Below, in pieces: positions 43,092 to 52,514 of a stretch of 64,000 bases of DNA. Source of the DNA: Clostridiales bacterium (lineage in GTDB: Bacteria; Bacillota; Clostridia; Christensenellales; Pumilibacteraceae); NCBI GenBank assembly GCA_014799665.1, contig JAAVHP010000012.1, positions 124,001 to 188,000 of the forward strand, written 5' to 3'. Within the stretch, counting starts at the first letter, position 1, and every line of letters starts with the position of its first letter. The notes below the pieces were generated by a model, which did not search any database, was not told the origin of the DNA, and worked only from the letters and a program-made list of their open reading frames with translations. The translations under genes and the position numbers were made by a program.

Positions 43092-46000
43092 ATGACCCAT
43101 CTCAAAAAGAAATATACGATCTTAGTAGGTGCGTTAATCATTCTTGTGTGTCTGTTGATTAGCGTATTTTCTTTGTGCGTTAAAAAAGAGGAATCGGCGA
43201 GCGCCGATATAGTAACGTTCGACAGTGCGACTAATGGACTCGATATATCGGGAACTACGTTGAACGGTCTTAGCGATAAAAGTTTTATAGATCCGTTTCA
43301 TCTCGTTATTCCAAAAGAAATAAGGATAATTCCCGCAGGCGCGTTCAAAGGCACGAACGTTGTAAGCATTAAGTACGAAGCGGGTCGTTCCTCAGATGCG
43401 TATCTTAGAATTGGAGAGGCTTCTTCGACCGCCGCCGGTGCTTTTGCCGACTGTATTTCTCTCCAAACCGTTGATTTGCCCGATAGTACCAATGAGTCAG
43501 GTAGGGTAGGCGCGAATACGTTTAACGGCTGTACTGCGTTAAAGAGCGTTACGGTACCGACCGCCGCATATTCAGTTTGGTATAACACTTATAAAGGCTG
43601 CTCCGCTTTGGAAACGGTAACGTTCAGAGATACCTATACTGTTAAACGTAATATATATGACAGTGCGTTTAGCGGGTGCAGTTCGTTAATAAATATCGAT
43701 ACGTCTAAGGTTGTTTTAATAAATGCCAATGCCTTTTATAATTGCCGAATGTTGACACATCTCGATCTGTCGGGACTTACGAGTAACGCCGGATCAAATG
43801 CGTTTTCCGGCTGCGTCAGACTCGTCGACGTAAAATTAAGCACGAACGCTAACGTAACTAATAAAACCGCGGGCGGGCTTTCTTATCTTTTGAATACCTA
43901 CACGGATGGGAACGGTTCAAAGCTCGTTAAAATTCCGCGTGAGGTCAATGGAGAGGTCGTAAGCAACTACGTGTTCTGCCAAAAGACGAATACGACGGGT
44001 GCAAAAACTTCTTTCCTTGCTTCGAGTTATGATAATAGCAGCAGTGCCGCTGTTGATCCCCCCAATCAAAACGTTTCCACCGGTTTCGGTGTTACGTGCA
44101 CGAATGGCAATTGGTATCTCGTAGGCTATGAAGGCGACGGCACCAATAACGACGAGAGCTACGACGTAAGCAAGCCCATGAACTTCCCGACGCTCGACGA
44201 ACTTAGAACTGCAACGGGCGACTCGTCGATAACAAAATACGATATAAACAATTACGCGTTCTACATGATCCACGCACAGAACGTTAAAATTCCCGATTTC
44301 GTTGAAATAGTCGGAAACAACGCGTTCAACACTTCTGCAATGCAGGTTGCCGATTTGTCGGGTGCGAGTAAACTGATTACTGCCGGCTATTTTGGTTTTG
44401 CCAACAACACAGGCGTTGTCGTTTATCTCCCCGATAGGGTAAATAACAATAAGCACAATACCGACGACGTTATTTGGATGGGTAGGGGTTGCGTCAACGG
44501 CGTGCCGTCGCTTATCGTTATGCCCAACTACAAGTCCTACGACGCGCTCAGGCAATCGATGCATTCGTATTTGGGTTCGTTCGTCGACGTGCTTACTTAT
44601 TACGTGCCTATCGAGCTTCACTATACGGGTGCGGACGGCGGCGTAGAGACCGAATACAGATTGTGGAATAAAACGTACACTTACGTCGAGCAGGAAGGTA
44701 GCCGTTTGTGGGAATACAACACGGCAAAGACCATTCCCGTGCAAAAGGGATATTCCTCGTCGGTGTGGTACAGCGCGTATAACGCTCAAACAGGCGTATA
44801 TTCGGGCAAAGTGACCGAGTCGGGACTTAACACATTGCTCAGCAATAGCGTACCGTCCAACTACACCATACATTTGTATGCGCATACCGAAAACAAGCCG
44901 AACGGCAGTTCGCCCGACGACGACAGCGTTATCGAAACGACCCCGTATATGTTCGACAGCGACGAGTCCTACGGTTTGACGGTAAGCGAGATAAACAGGC
45001 TGCTTGCCGCGCACGCGGGCAGCGGCGTTAGTATGACCGACAAGATGAGCGCGGAAATAACTTTCTACGCCAATGCTGCGGGCGTGCCGTTCTCGACCGA
45101 TCTCCCGAGCACGATACGCAATGCAGGCACTTACGAGCTGACTATTCAGCTTAACCCCGCATACGGCGCGTGGGAAAAGCCCGCCGTCATTACGGTGATG
45201 ATCGCGCAGCAGGAGATAGTTCTTTCTGACTACGATAATCACAAGTTCCAGCTTACGAGCGGCGTCAACCTGCGCGACGGCAGGCTTTGGCTGGACGCCG
45301 ACAAAACTCCGCACCAAGAGCAGTTCGACAAGACCGATCCCTCGATCGTGCGCACGCCTATCGACGTAGAAAACGCCTACGTGCGCTACAACAACGCCGA
45401 GCAGAAGATCGAGCTTGTAAACGTTCTCGAAGAAAACGGCGTGCCCGTTTTCAACGTGATAAGTAACGATACGGAAACCACTGCCGAGCGCAAGGCGTAC
45501 ACAACCACGTTTTCGCTTAGCCTTACTTATGACGGTAAAGACGGCACGCACTACGATTTCTCCAATAACTACTGTTTTGTAAGCAACAGGGATAACGAGG
45601 ACGATCCCGACTTAAATAGGCGGGGCGTTGCGCTGTTCCCTGCGGGCAGCTCGGCTTTTATCACCAAGGTGTGGTATATCGTCGACGTGGATAACTACTT
45701 CGCGATGCCTTTATCAGAGGGGCAGGCGTTGCCCGATTCGTACGAAGTGGCTTCCTGGGTATACGGGTTGGGTAATACCGTTTTGCCGAAAGTATTATAC
45801 GGCGCGGCGGAAAATATCTCGTTCACGCTCAGGTACACCAACGCCGAGTACGGTAAGGACGGTATTGCGGTAACGCCCGTCGACGGCACGTATACGGACG
45901 ATAAGAGCACGTTGTCCAAGGCGTTGGTTCACGAAAGCTATTCAGAGTTCGCCGATTATATCAATGCTTCCATGCCCGTCGGCAGATACGAGCTTGTGCT

Positions 46001-49000
46001 GTTCTTCCCGGACGTGTATACGCACAACGTGGACGGCAGCTGCGTGTACGACGAGCCATCCGGCGACGATATAAGCAATTACACCAAGCACGACGAGATC
46101 TATACGGTATACTATTTCGACGTGACGACGGCGCCGCTTAGCGACAGCCGAGTAACCGAAAAGGTGGAAGCGATCAAATCGGGCTTGACCGAAACCGAGA
46201 TCACGTTTGAGTACGACGGGGAAAGCAAGTTCCTTGACCAAACGAACACCACGCTTGTGACCGCGCTTACCGATCTTAACGTTACTAAGACGCGCGCGGG
46301 CGAGTGGGCAAAGTCGGTTTACGACGATTGCTTCGGCGGGTTCGGTATCACGTACAATCTCGAAAAGGCGCAAAACAATTACTACGCCGCCGCGGATAAG
46401 TGCGACGTTACGCCCGTCGATCCCGGACGGTATATCGTTTATTATCAGCTGAGCGCCAAGAACTGGCAGTCGCTCGTCAACCCCAATTCCGACGACGCGG
46501 GCAGTGCGAACTACCGCAGGAATTATTACTTTAACGTAATAATCGAAAAGAGCGTAGAAGTCCCGACGGTCGCTTCCGTAACGTATACGGGTAATAGCGT
46601 GTCGCCGCTCATTACTTACCACGACAACTCCGTCGCATTGTCCGTCGTTTGGGACGCCGACGACGATTACGTAGAGGGCGGTGCTCACTACGTTACGTTC
46701 CGTCTTGCCGATTATCCCTATTATTATTGGGCGCAAGACGATAACGCAAATATCCAAATAACAAACGCCGAAGCACGGGTCAAGTTTATTATCAGCGCGA
46801 TCGCCAACGACTGGGCGTTACAGCCCGTTATAAATGGTTGGACGTACGGCTCCGCCGAAAATGTCATCGCCGCCAAGTCCTACTACGGCAATAGCGAAAT
46901 TAAGTTTACCTACTATAAAGGAATCCCCGACGGCACGCTGGGCGAATACACCGTTCCCGCGGGTGCAACGGGCTACGCTACGTTCGAAGCGTTGAAGAAC
47001 GCCAATAAGACAGATGGCAAGCTCAACGCGGATAATTATTACGTTTTGGCGAAGGTTGCGGGGACTTCCGATTATACCGAGCTTTCGTTTGTTTGCACGT
47101 TTGCGGTCGCAAAGAATACAAAGTCCGCGCCCGTGCTTGCCGAAGCCACATACAACGGCGGCGCGCAAAAGGTTTGCTTATCGGGTACTGCGGTCGAGCT
47201 TGCGGATACCGATGATTATACCGTCAGCTACGCGAGCGATATAAAATACGCAGGACAGTACGACGTTACGTTTACGCTTAAAGACAAAATAAATTATAAG
47301 TGGAGCGGTGCGGCAGCAGACGACGGCGTATATACCGCCAAGTTTATCGTCAAGTCCGCGCAAAACGGCTGGGTGCAGTCGCCGAGCGTTATAAGCTGGC
47401 AGTGGAACCAATACGACAGGGCGGTCAATCTTTTCTCCGCCGTGCCCGCTTACTTCCAAAAGTCGAGCGGCGTAACTGTCGCGCAGCAAGCCGTTACTTG
47501 GTTTATTTACTCCGACGCGAACGGTCAAAACTTAGTCAACAAAACCTATACCGATACAGAGAGCAATACTTCCTATAACCTTAAAGACGGGTTTACGCTC
47601 GTTGCCGAGAACGGGAAGTGGGTCGTGCCCGCGTGGGTCGAACAGCTTCTGAACGAGTTGGATGCGCAGACCTGGTATCTTCGTGCGGTCGTCGAGGGCG
47701 GCTATGACGAAAACAATACCGCCGATACGCGCATGAATTATGACTTCGGCGGCTTGGGCGGCGCGGACACTACGCCCGTTCCGTTCGTTATTATCGTCGC
47801 GGCGAACTCTTGGGAAAAATCGTCCAACGTGTACGGCTGGTCGTACGGCGATTATAAAAACGGCACGAGCATAACGCTCGCCGAGCCGCGCTACGGCAAC
47901 AAGGCGGACGGCAGCGCCGTGACCTATTATATCAGGAATAATACGAGCGATACCGTTCTTTTCAGCTTCAATCTGGATGCGGACGGGTTAGTAAAGCAAG
48001 CAGATCTCACGAAATTGAACAACCTTTCGGCAGGCAACTACCGCGTAACGGTTTACGTTGCCGCAGCCGCAAATAAATACGGCGCGCTGAGCGTAAGCTA
48101 TCCGTTCGTTATCGACAAAGCGGCGAACGCCGTTTCGGCGCAGATCACGGGCTGGAAGTACGGCGAGTATGCCGATAGCAAGGTAGCTATAAGCTATAAC
48201 GGCGAGAGCGCCAAGTTCACGCTATTTAATTCGAACAGCGTAAAAGAGGGCGAGTACGCTACCGTAGCCGATTTAAAGGCTAAGCTTGCTTCGCTCGATT
48301 CGGGTACGTACAGCGTAGAGATTTCGGTCACGGGCGGCGCGAACTACGTAAGCACTACAACGCCTGTCACCGTCGTGTTCAAGATCGAGGGCGGCGTGAA
48401 CAGCTTTGTAAACGGCACGCCTATTATCAAAGTCGGCGGTAATTCCGTTACGTCGTTCGGCTATACGGGAAATACCGACGGCGTTTCGCTCGACCATACA
48501 GTGACTCACGGTAACGACTCCGCAGCGTTTACGGTGTGGTATTACAAGGCTAATTTGGTCGGCGGCGTGTACGTTAAATCCGATACTCCGCTTGCGGCTT
48601 CGGGTATGCCCACAGCCGTCGGCGCGTATTATGTAGTGGTAAAATGCTCGGGCGTAACAAACTACGAGGATTTGGAAGGCGAGCTGTTCTTCGAGATAAC
48701 AAAGGTCGATAACGTCTGGACGGAAAACGGCGCGCCTGCGGTAGGCGGCGGGCTTATTTACGGCGATAACGGTTCGTTTACGTGGACGGCGCCGAGCTCC
48801 GTACTCGGCGGCGAAACGGTCGTAACTATCGACGGCACTGCGGTCGATAAAGACTCCGTTTTGTCCAAGCTTCAAGCGCTCGGCGCGGGCAATCACACCG
48901 TCGAGGTAGAAGTCAAGGGCACGGCTAACTTTAACGCGCTTATAAAGACTATTAACTTTACCGTCAACAAGGCGGATAACGTTTGGGTAAAAGCACCCGA

Positions 49001-51089
49001 GATCGTAACAGCAGACGGCAAAAACGGCTGGGCATGGGGCGCGTATAAGCCCGATACTATAAAGACCGCTTTTACCGTTTATGACGCTCGGTTCGAGAAC
49101 GCGGAGGTTTCGTACGTTATAAGCAGCACCGGCGGTGACGCATATTCGCTCACAAGCCTTGCGAGCGCGAACGTAGGCAATTACACGCTGACCGTGACAG
49201 CCAAGGAAACTAACAACTATAAGTCGTTGACGGCTACCGTCGATTTCCAAATATTTAAGGCTTCCAACGATTGGGTAAGTATCCCGTCCAAGACCAAAAC
49301 GTATTCGTGGGACTACGGCGATACGATTGATGTCGAAACCAAGTTCGGCGCGGTCGCTGCCAAGTACGGCGTGGTTGCGGTATCGTACCGCAAGTCCGGA
49401 AGCGCCGTCGTTTACAACGATTTACCTACGGCGGTCGGCAATTACGAAATCGTTTACAAAGTAGTCGGAACAACCAACTACGACGGAATTATCGAGAGCG
49501 TTCCTTTCGAGATAAAGGGCACCAAGCTCACGGCATGGACGGTCGGCTACGGCGTTTCGTCCTATTGGGCATGGAACGGCTACGACAAAAACACCAACGT
49601 GTTTAAGGGCGTTCCCGCAAGTGGTGGCAAGGTTGAGTATGCGGTATACGACGCAGATAACAAAACCGAGCTTATCGGTAAATTCAAGCTCGACGAAAAC
49701 GGCTTTGTGTCCGACGCTATCGAAACCAAGCTCAAAGCACTTGAAGCGGGCAAGTACACGCTCCGCGTATACGTAAGCGAAAAAGAGGGCTACGGTGCGT
49801 TTGAGGAGAAAACCGAAATAGAGGTCGCGCTTGCCGAAAATTCGTGGACGGTTTCGCCCACGGTAGTGCCGTGGGTAGTCGGCGCGTGGTCGGCGGGCGA
49901 CGGCAGTACGGGCTCGGTCGGCAACGTTCCGCAGGCCATGGCTAAGTACGGCGACGTGGAAATAGTGATCAAAAAGATCAACACCGACGGTACGCTCAGC
50001 GAGCCATACTACAAAGCGACGCACAAGCAGGATGGTTCTGTCAAAGAGGATATCAATCTTTTCGACGGCTCGACCGACTTGAACTTTGCGGGCGCGTACC
50101 GACTCATAGCTACGGTCGCGACTGTCGACGGCAAGTATGCCGGCAAGGACGGCGCGCTGTTTACCGAATCGGTAGAGTTCCAGGTGTTCGCGTCGAGCGT
50201 GGATATTCCCGCCAACTATTGGCGCACGCTTCCCGCTATCGATAACTGGACGGCGGGTGACAAGGCGAGCGTGCCGCAGGGTGCGCCTCTTCGCGACGAT
50301 AAAGCCAATCCCACGCTGTCGTTCACGTATTTCTCGCTTAAATACGACGCTACGGCGCGTAAGTGGGTAGTCGACAAACAAGTCGCGCTCGATAAGATCA
50401 CGGAAGCGGGGCGGTACAGAATGGTCGTAGAGGTTTATCCAGAGCAGACCACGCACCGCGACCACCTGCGCGCCGAGATCGATTTCAATGTGGATCAGCG
50501 CGTAAACAATTGGACGGTATCGCCGTCGATCGCCGATTTCTTCTTGTCAGACGGACCTTCCGCTCCGTTGTACGAAACGGTCGAGAAAAGCGAAGTAACT
50601 GTTTTGTACAAGCGCAAGGACGCGGCGAACAGTACGGCTGTTGCCGAAATGCCGAACGAGCCGGGCGAGTATACAATGGTTGTGACCGCCAAGGCGGCGC
50701 ACTGCGAAGACCTCTATGCCGAGTACGACTTTAAGGTGCTTGTATCCACTAACGAGTGGTTGGAGCTTCCCACGATAGAGAACTATTCCGAGGAGTTTGG
50801 ACCCGTCGCGCCCGTCGGCGCATCCAAGTACGGCGAAATCGTTTACACTTGGTACACTGCGGACGGCACGCCTTTGGACGAATGCCCGACCAAAGAGGGC
50901 GAGTATATAATGGTCGCTACCGTCGAGCTGTACGGCTTCGAAACGCTCACCGCCGAATATGCGTTCACTGTAACGCCCGCGTTCGATAAGACTTTCGTTA
51001 TAATCGATATCGTGCTCGGCGTGATCGCGTTTATCGGGATCATCGTACTTATAGTAATAGGCGTCAAGAAAAAACGCTTGCTTCGATAG
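43092..51089 (+). CDS. Giant surface protein: BspA-type LRRs, 13 tandem W-x-x-G-type repeats, membrane anchor
   Basis: Start ATG 43092 follows AAGGTGA at good spacing; a GTG at 43080 overlaps that site and is rejected. The 2665-aa product has an N-terminal signal/anchor (ILVGALIILVCLLISVFSLCV). Residues about 60-290 are BspA-type leucine-rich repeats (GAFADCISLQTVDLP, NTFNGCTALKSVTVP, AFSGCSSLINID). From about 1240 there are thirteen repeats of 80-110 residues, each opening NxW..P.I..W.YGD and closing with PTxAGxYTVVxxVxGTxNY-type strands, like MBG/YDG-family repeats of Clostridia. The end is one transmembrane helix (VIIDIVLGVIAFIGIIVLIVIG) and KKKRLLR, without LPXTG. Probably a long fibrous adhesin. 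Two genes follow in the same operon. Confidence 0.85.
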   Translation: MTHLKKKYTILVGALIILVCLLISVFSLCVKKEESASADIVTFDSATNGLDISGTTLNGLSDKSFIDPFHLVIPKEIRIIPAGAFKGTNVVSIKYEAGRSSDAYLRIGEASSTAAGAFADCISLQTVDLPDSTNESGRVGANTFNGCTALKSVTVPTAAYSVWYNTYKGCSALETVTFRDTYTVKRNIYDSAFSGCSSLINIDTSKVVLINANAFYNCRMLTHLDLSGLTSNAGSNAFSGCVRLVDVKLSTNANVTNKTAGGLSYLLNTYTDGNGSKLVKIPREVNGEVVSNYVFCQKTNTTGAKTSFLASSYDNSSSAAVDPPNQNVSTGFGVTCTNGNWYLVGYEGDGTNNDESYDVSKPMNFPTLDELRTATGDSSITKYDINNYAFYMIHAQNVKIPDFVEIVGNNAFNTSAMQVADLSGASKLITAGYFGFANNTGVVVYLPDRVNNNKHNTDDVIWMGRGCVNGVPSLIVMPNYKSYDALRQSMHSYLGSFVDVLTYYVPIELHYTGADGGVETEYRLWNKTYTYVEQEGSRLWEYNTAKTIPVQKGYSSSVWYSAYNAQTGVYSGKVTESGLNTLLSNSVPSNYTIHLYAHTENKPNGSSPDDDSVIETTPYMFDSDESYGLTVSEINRLLAAHAGSGVSMTDKMSAEITFYANAAGVPFSTDLPSTIRNAGTYELTIQLNPAYGAWEKPAVITVMIAQQEIVLSDYDNHKFQLTSGVNLRDGRLWLDADKTPHQEQFDKTDPSIVRTPIDVENAYVRYNNAEQKIELVNVLEENGVPVFNVISNDTETTAERKAYTTTFSLSLTYDGKDGTHYDFSNNYCFVSNRDNEDDPDLNRRGVALFPAGSSAFITKVWYIVDVDNYFAMPLSEGQALPDSYEVASWVYGLGNTVLPKVLYGAAENISFTLRYTNAEYGKDGIAVTPVDGTYTDDKSTLSKALVHESYSEFADYINASMPVGRYELVLFFPDVYTHNVDGSCVYDEPSGDDISNYTKHDEIYTVYYFDVTTAPLSDSRVTEKVEAIKSGLTETEITFEYDGESKFLDQTNTTLVTALTDLNVTKTRAGEWAKSVYDDCFGGFGITYNLEKAQNNYYAAADKCDVTPVDPGRYIVYYQLSAKNWQSLVNPNSDDAGSANYRRNYYFNVIIEKSVEVPTVASVTYTGNSVSPLITYHDNSVALSVVWDADDDYVEGGAHYVTFRLADYPYYYWAQDDNANIQITNAEARVKFIISAIANDWALQPVINGWTYGSAENVIAAKSYYGNSEIKFTYYKGIPDGTLGEYTVPAGATGYATFEALKNANKTDGKLNADNYYVLAKVAGTSDYTELSFVCTFAVAKNTKSAPVLAEATYNGGAQKVCLSGTAVELADTDDYTVSYASDIKYAGQYDVTFTLKDKINYKWSGAAADDGVYTAKFIVKSAQNGWVQSPSVISWQWNQYDRAVNLFSAVPAYFQKSSGVTVAQQAVTWFIYSDANGQNLVNKTYTDTESNTSYNLKDGFTLVAENGKWVVPAWVEQLLNELDAQTWYLRAVVEGGYDENNTADTRMNYDFGGLGGADTTPVPFVIIVAANSWEKSSNVYGWSYGDYKNGTSITLAEPRYGNKADGSAVTYYIRNNTSDTVLFSFNLDADGLVKQADLTKLNNLSAGNYRVTVYVAAAANKYGALSVSYPFVIDKAANAVSAQITGWKYGEYADSKVAISYNGESAKFTLFNSNSVKEGEYATVADLKAKLASLDSGTYSVEISVTGGANYVSTTTPVTVVFKIEGGVNSFVNGTPIIKVGGNSVTSFGYTGNTDGVSLDHTVTHGNDSAAFTVWYYKANLVGGVYVKSDTPLAASGMPTAVGAYYVVVKCSGVTNYEDLEGELFFEITKVDNVWTENGAPAVGGGLIYGDNGSFTWTAPSSVLGGETVVTIDGTAVDKDSVLSKLQALGAGNHTVEVEVKGTANFNALIKTINFTVNKADNVWVKAPEIVTADGKNGWAWGAYKPDTIKTAFTVYDARFENAEVSYVISSTGGDAYSLTSLASANVGNYTLTVTAKETNNYKSLTATVDFQIFKASNDWVSIPSKTKTYSWDYGDTIDVETKFGAVAAKYGVVAVSYRKSGSAVVYNDLPTAVGNYEIVYKVVGTTNYDGIIESVPFEIKGTKLTAWTVGYGVSSYWAWNGYDKNTNVFKGVPASGGKVEYAVYDADNKTELIGKFKLDENGFVSDAIETKLKALEAGKYTLRVYVSEKEGYGAFEEKTEIEVALAENSWTVSPTVVPWVVGAWSAGDGSTGSVGNVPQAMAKYGDVEIVIKKINTDGTLSEPYYKATHKQDGSVKEDINLFDGSTDLNFAGAYRLIATVATVDGKYAGKDGALFTESVEFQVFASSVDIPANYWRTLPAIDNWTAGDKASVPQGAPLRDDKANPTLSFTYFSLKYDATARKWVVDKQVALDKITEAGRYRMVVEVYPEQTTHRDHLRAEIDFNVDQRVNNWTVSPSIADFFLSDGPSAPLYETVEKSEVTVLYKRKDAANSTAVAEMPNEPGEYTMVVTAKAAHCEDLYAEYDFKVLVSTNEWLELPTIENYSEEFGPVAPVGASKYGEIVYTWYTADGTPLDECPTKEGEYIMVATVELYGFETLTAEYAFTVTPAFDKTFVIIDIVLGVIAFIGIIVLIVIGVKKKRLLR

Positions 51090-51132
51090 ACCCTAAATTT
51101 AATTTGTTAATACCCCTTTAAGGAGAACTAAT

Positions 51133-52191
51133 ATGGATAACAAGACGATACTCATAACGCTTATGGCGCTGCTCCTCGCGTTGATCTTGGTAATAACCGT
51201 TACGGCTATTATCTTCGTCACCGTGCTCAAAAAGCGCAAGCCCGTGGTCAAGGTCGTAATACCGCCGCAGGATGCGAGTGCGACGGCGACCGAGCTTATT
51301 CCCGATTTTCAGTCGGTGGCTCAGTCCGGCATCGAGAGCTCCAAAACCTCGCAGCAGTCGATCGGCTCGATGAACGCGTGGGACCTTGCGCTCGGCGCTC
51401 CCAATACGTGGCAGCTCGCGCTCGACGAAGCGCATGTCATCTCGCATCCGGAAGAGGTCAAGGACGATTTTCCCAAGACCGTCGACGGCTATACGATCGA
51501 GGAGCGCACGGAAGATAGGGAAGTCGACGAGGTGGAAATACCCGATAAGATCGAAGATGTCGAAGCCGAAGAGGTAGAACTTAAAATGCCCAAGGACCGT
51601 ATGGCGCTTAAGTACGACTATACGTTCGAGGGTAAGCTTATCCAGTCAGACGACGACGTAAAGGACCGTTATAACGAGATAAAGAATCATTTCTTCTCGT
51701 ATGCCAAGGTTAAGTCGCTCAAAGCAAAGGCGCACGAAAAGTTCCGTATCGGCAGGGAAACGGTGGCGCAGTTCAGGCTTCGCGGTAAAACGCTGTGCCT
51801 GTATCTTGCCGTCGATCCCGCTAAGTACGTCGATACCAAGTACGGCGTTAAGGACGCGTCCGAGGTAGCGTCGCTTGCCGCCACGCCCGCAATGATGCGT
51901 TTAACGAGCTCGCGGCGCGTTTTGCAGGCGAAACAGCTTATAGACGCTATGATGGAAGAGCGCGGCGTAGCGCACGTAGAGCACGCACGCGAGGACTTCC
52001 GCGTAGCGTACAAGAGCAGCGAGGAGCTGGCTAAGCGCGGGCTTGCTAAGCTCGTTAAGGTCAAGGTCCGCGAGTTCAAGAGCTTCGAGCCCAAGACCGC
52101 AAAAACAGCCATATCGGCTACGTCCAAAACCAAAGCGAAGAAAGCGCCCATGCGCGAAGCCGCCGCAACGGGAGCGCCGAGCGAGGAATAA
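51133..52191 (+). CDS. Membrane protein with conserved cytoplasmic domain, partner of the giant surface protein
   Basis: A 352-aa protein starting 43 bases after the giant gene, behind AAGGAG. An N-terminal transmembrane helix (TILITLMALLLALILVITVTAIIFVTV) is followed by KKRK, so most of the protein should be cytoplasmic. An acidic, probably disordered region (about 45-150) leads to a folded domain at about 155-270: KYDYTFEGKLIQSDDDVKDRYNEIKNHFFSYAKVKS, then GRETVAQFRLRGKTLCLYLAVDPAKY, then MMRLTSSRRVLQAKQLID. I have the impression this domain recurs in uncharacterised clostridial membrane proteins, but I cannot name it. The tail is Lys/Ala-rich. It could couple the surface fibre to a cytoplasmic component. 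Confidence 0.75.
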   Translation: MDNKTILITLMALLLALILVITVTAIIFVTVLKKRKPVVKVVIPPQDASATATELIPDFQSVAQSGIESSKTSQQSIGSMNAWDLALGAPNTWQLALDEAHVISHPEEVKDDFPKTVDGYTIEERTEDREVDEVEIPDKIEDVEAEEVELKMPKDRMALKYDYTFEGKLIQSDDDVKDRYNEIKNHFFSYAKVKSLKAKAHEKFRIGRETVAQFRLRGKTLCLYLAVDPAKYVDTKYGVKDASEVASLAATPAMMRLTSSRRVLQAKQLIDAMMEERGVAHVEHAREDFRVAYKSSEELAKRGLAKLVKVKVREFKSFEPKTAKTAISATSKTKAKKAPMREAAATGAPSEE

Positions 52192-52194
52192 GCC

Positions 52195-52428
52195 ATGTCT
52201 AAAAAGGGTGAATTGAAACGTGAGATCGCCGATCTGGAAGACGAACTCGAAGCGCTCGAACAGAAACGTATGCGCTCTCTTGCCGCGCTCATGACGGCGG
52301 TCGTAAAGCATACCGAGCCCGATAGGGCGGACTTGGATTTCTTCCAAACGTTTACCGATCTTATCGACGCGTCGCGCAGTAGGCTTAGGCAAATGAAAAA
52401 AGAGCTCGAAGAGCTCAACAACAAATAG
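52195..52428 (+). CDS. Small coiled-coil protein
   Basis: A 77-aa, highly charged protein with heptad patterning at both ends (LKREIADLEDELEALEQKR and SRLRQMKKELEELNNK) and a short helical middle (DLDFFQTFTDLIDAS). It begins three bases after the preceding stop and uses GAGGAA within that gene's end as ribosome-binding site, so translation is probably coupled. It is the last gene before a strong terminator. Likely forms a helical hairpin or oligomer in the cytoplasm; a partner of the preceding membrane protein is a reasonable guess from context only. Confidence 0.7.
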   Translation: MSKKGELKREIADLEDELEALEQKRMRSLAALMTAVVKHTEPDRADLDFFQTFTDLIDASRSRLRQMKKELEELNNK

Positions 52429-52450
52429 TTACTTCTTTATATCTTGTTTT

Positions 52451-52485
52451 TACTCGGGTGATCGATTTTTCACCCGAGTATTTTT
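52451..52485 (+). terminator. Terminator of the 2665-aa surface protein operon
   Basis: An 11-bp perfect stem (TACTCGGGTGA / TCACCCGAGTA) with an 8-base loop, followed by TTTTT. Confidence 0.92.
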
Positions 52486-52514
52486 ATTGCGTGATTTATT
52501 GCTAACGTAGTTCT

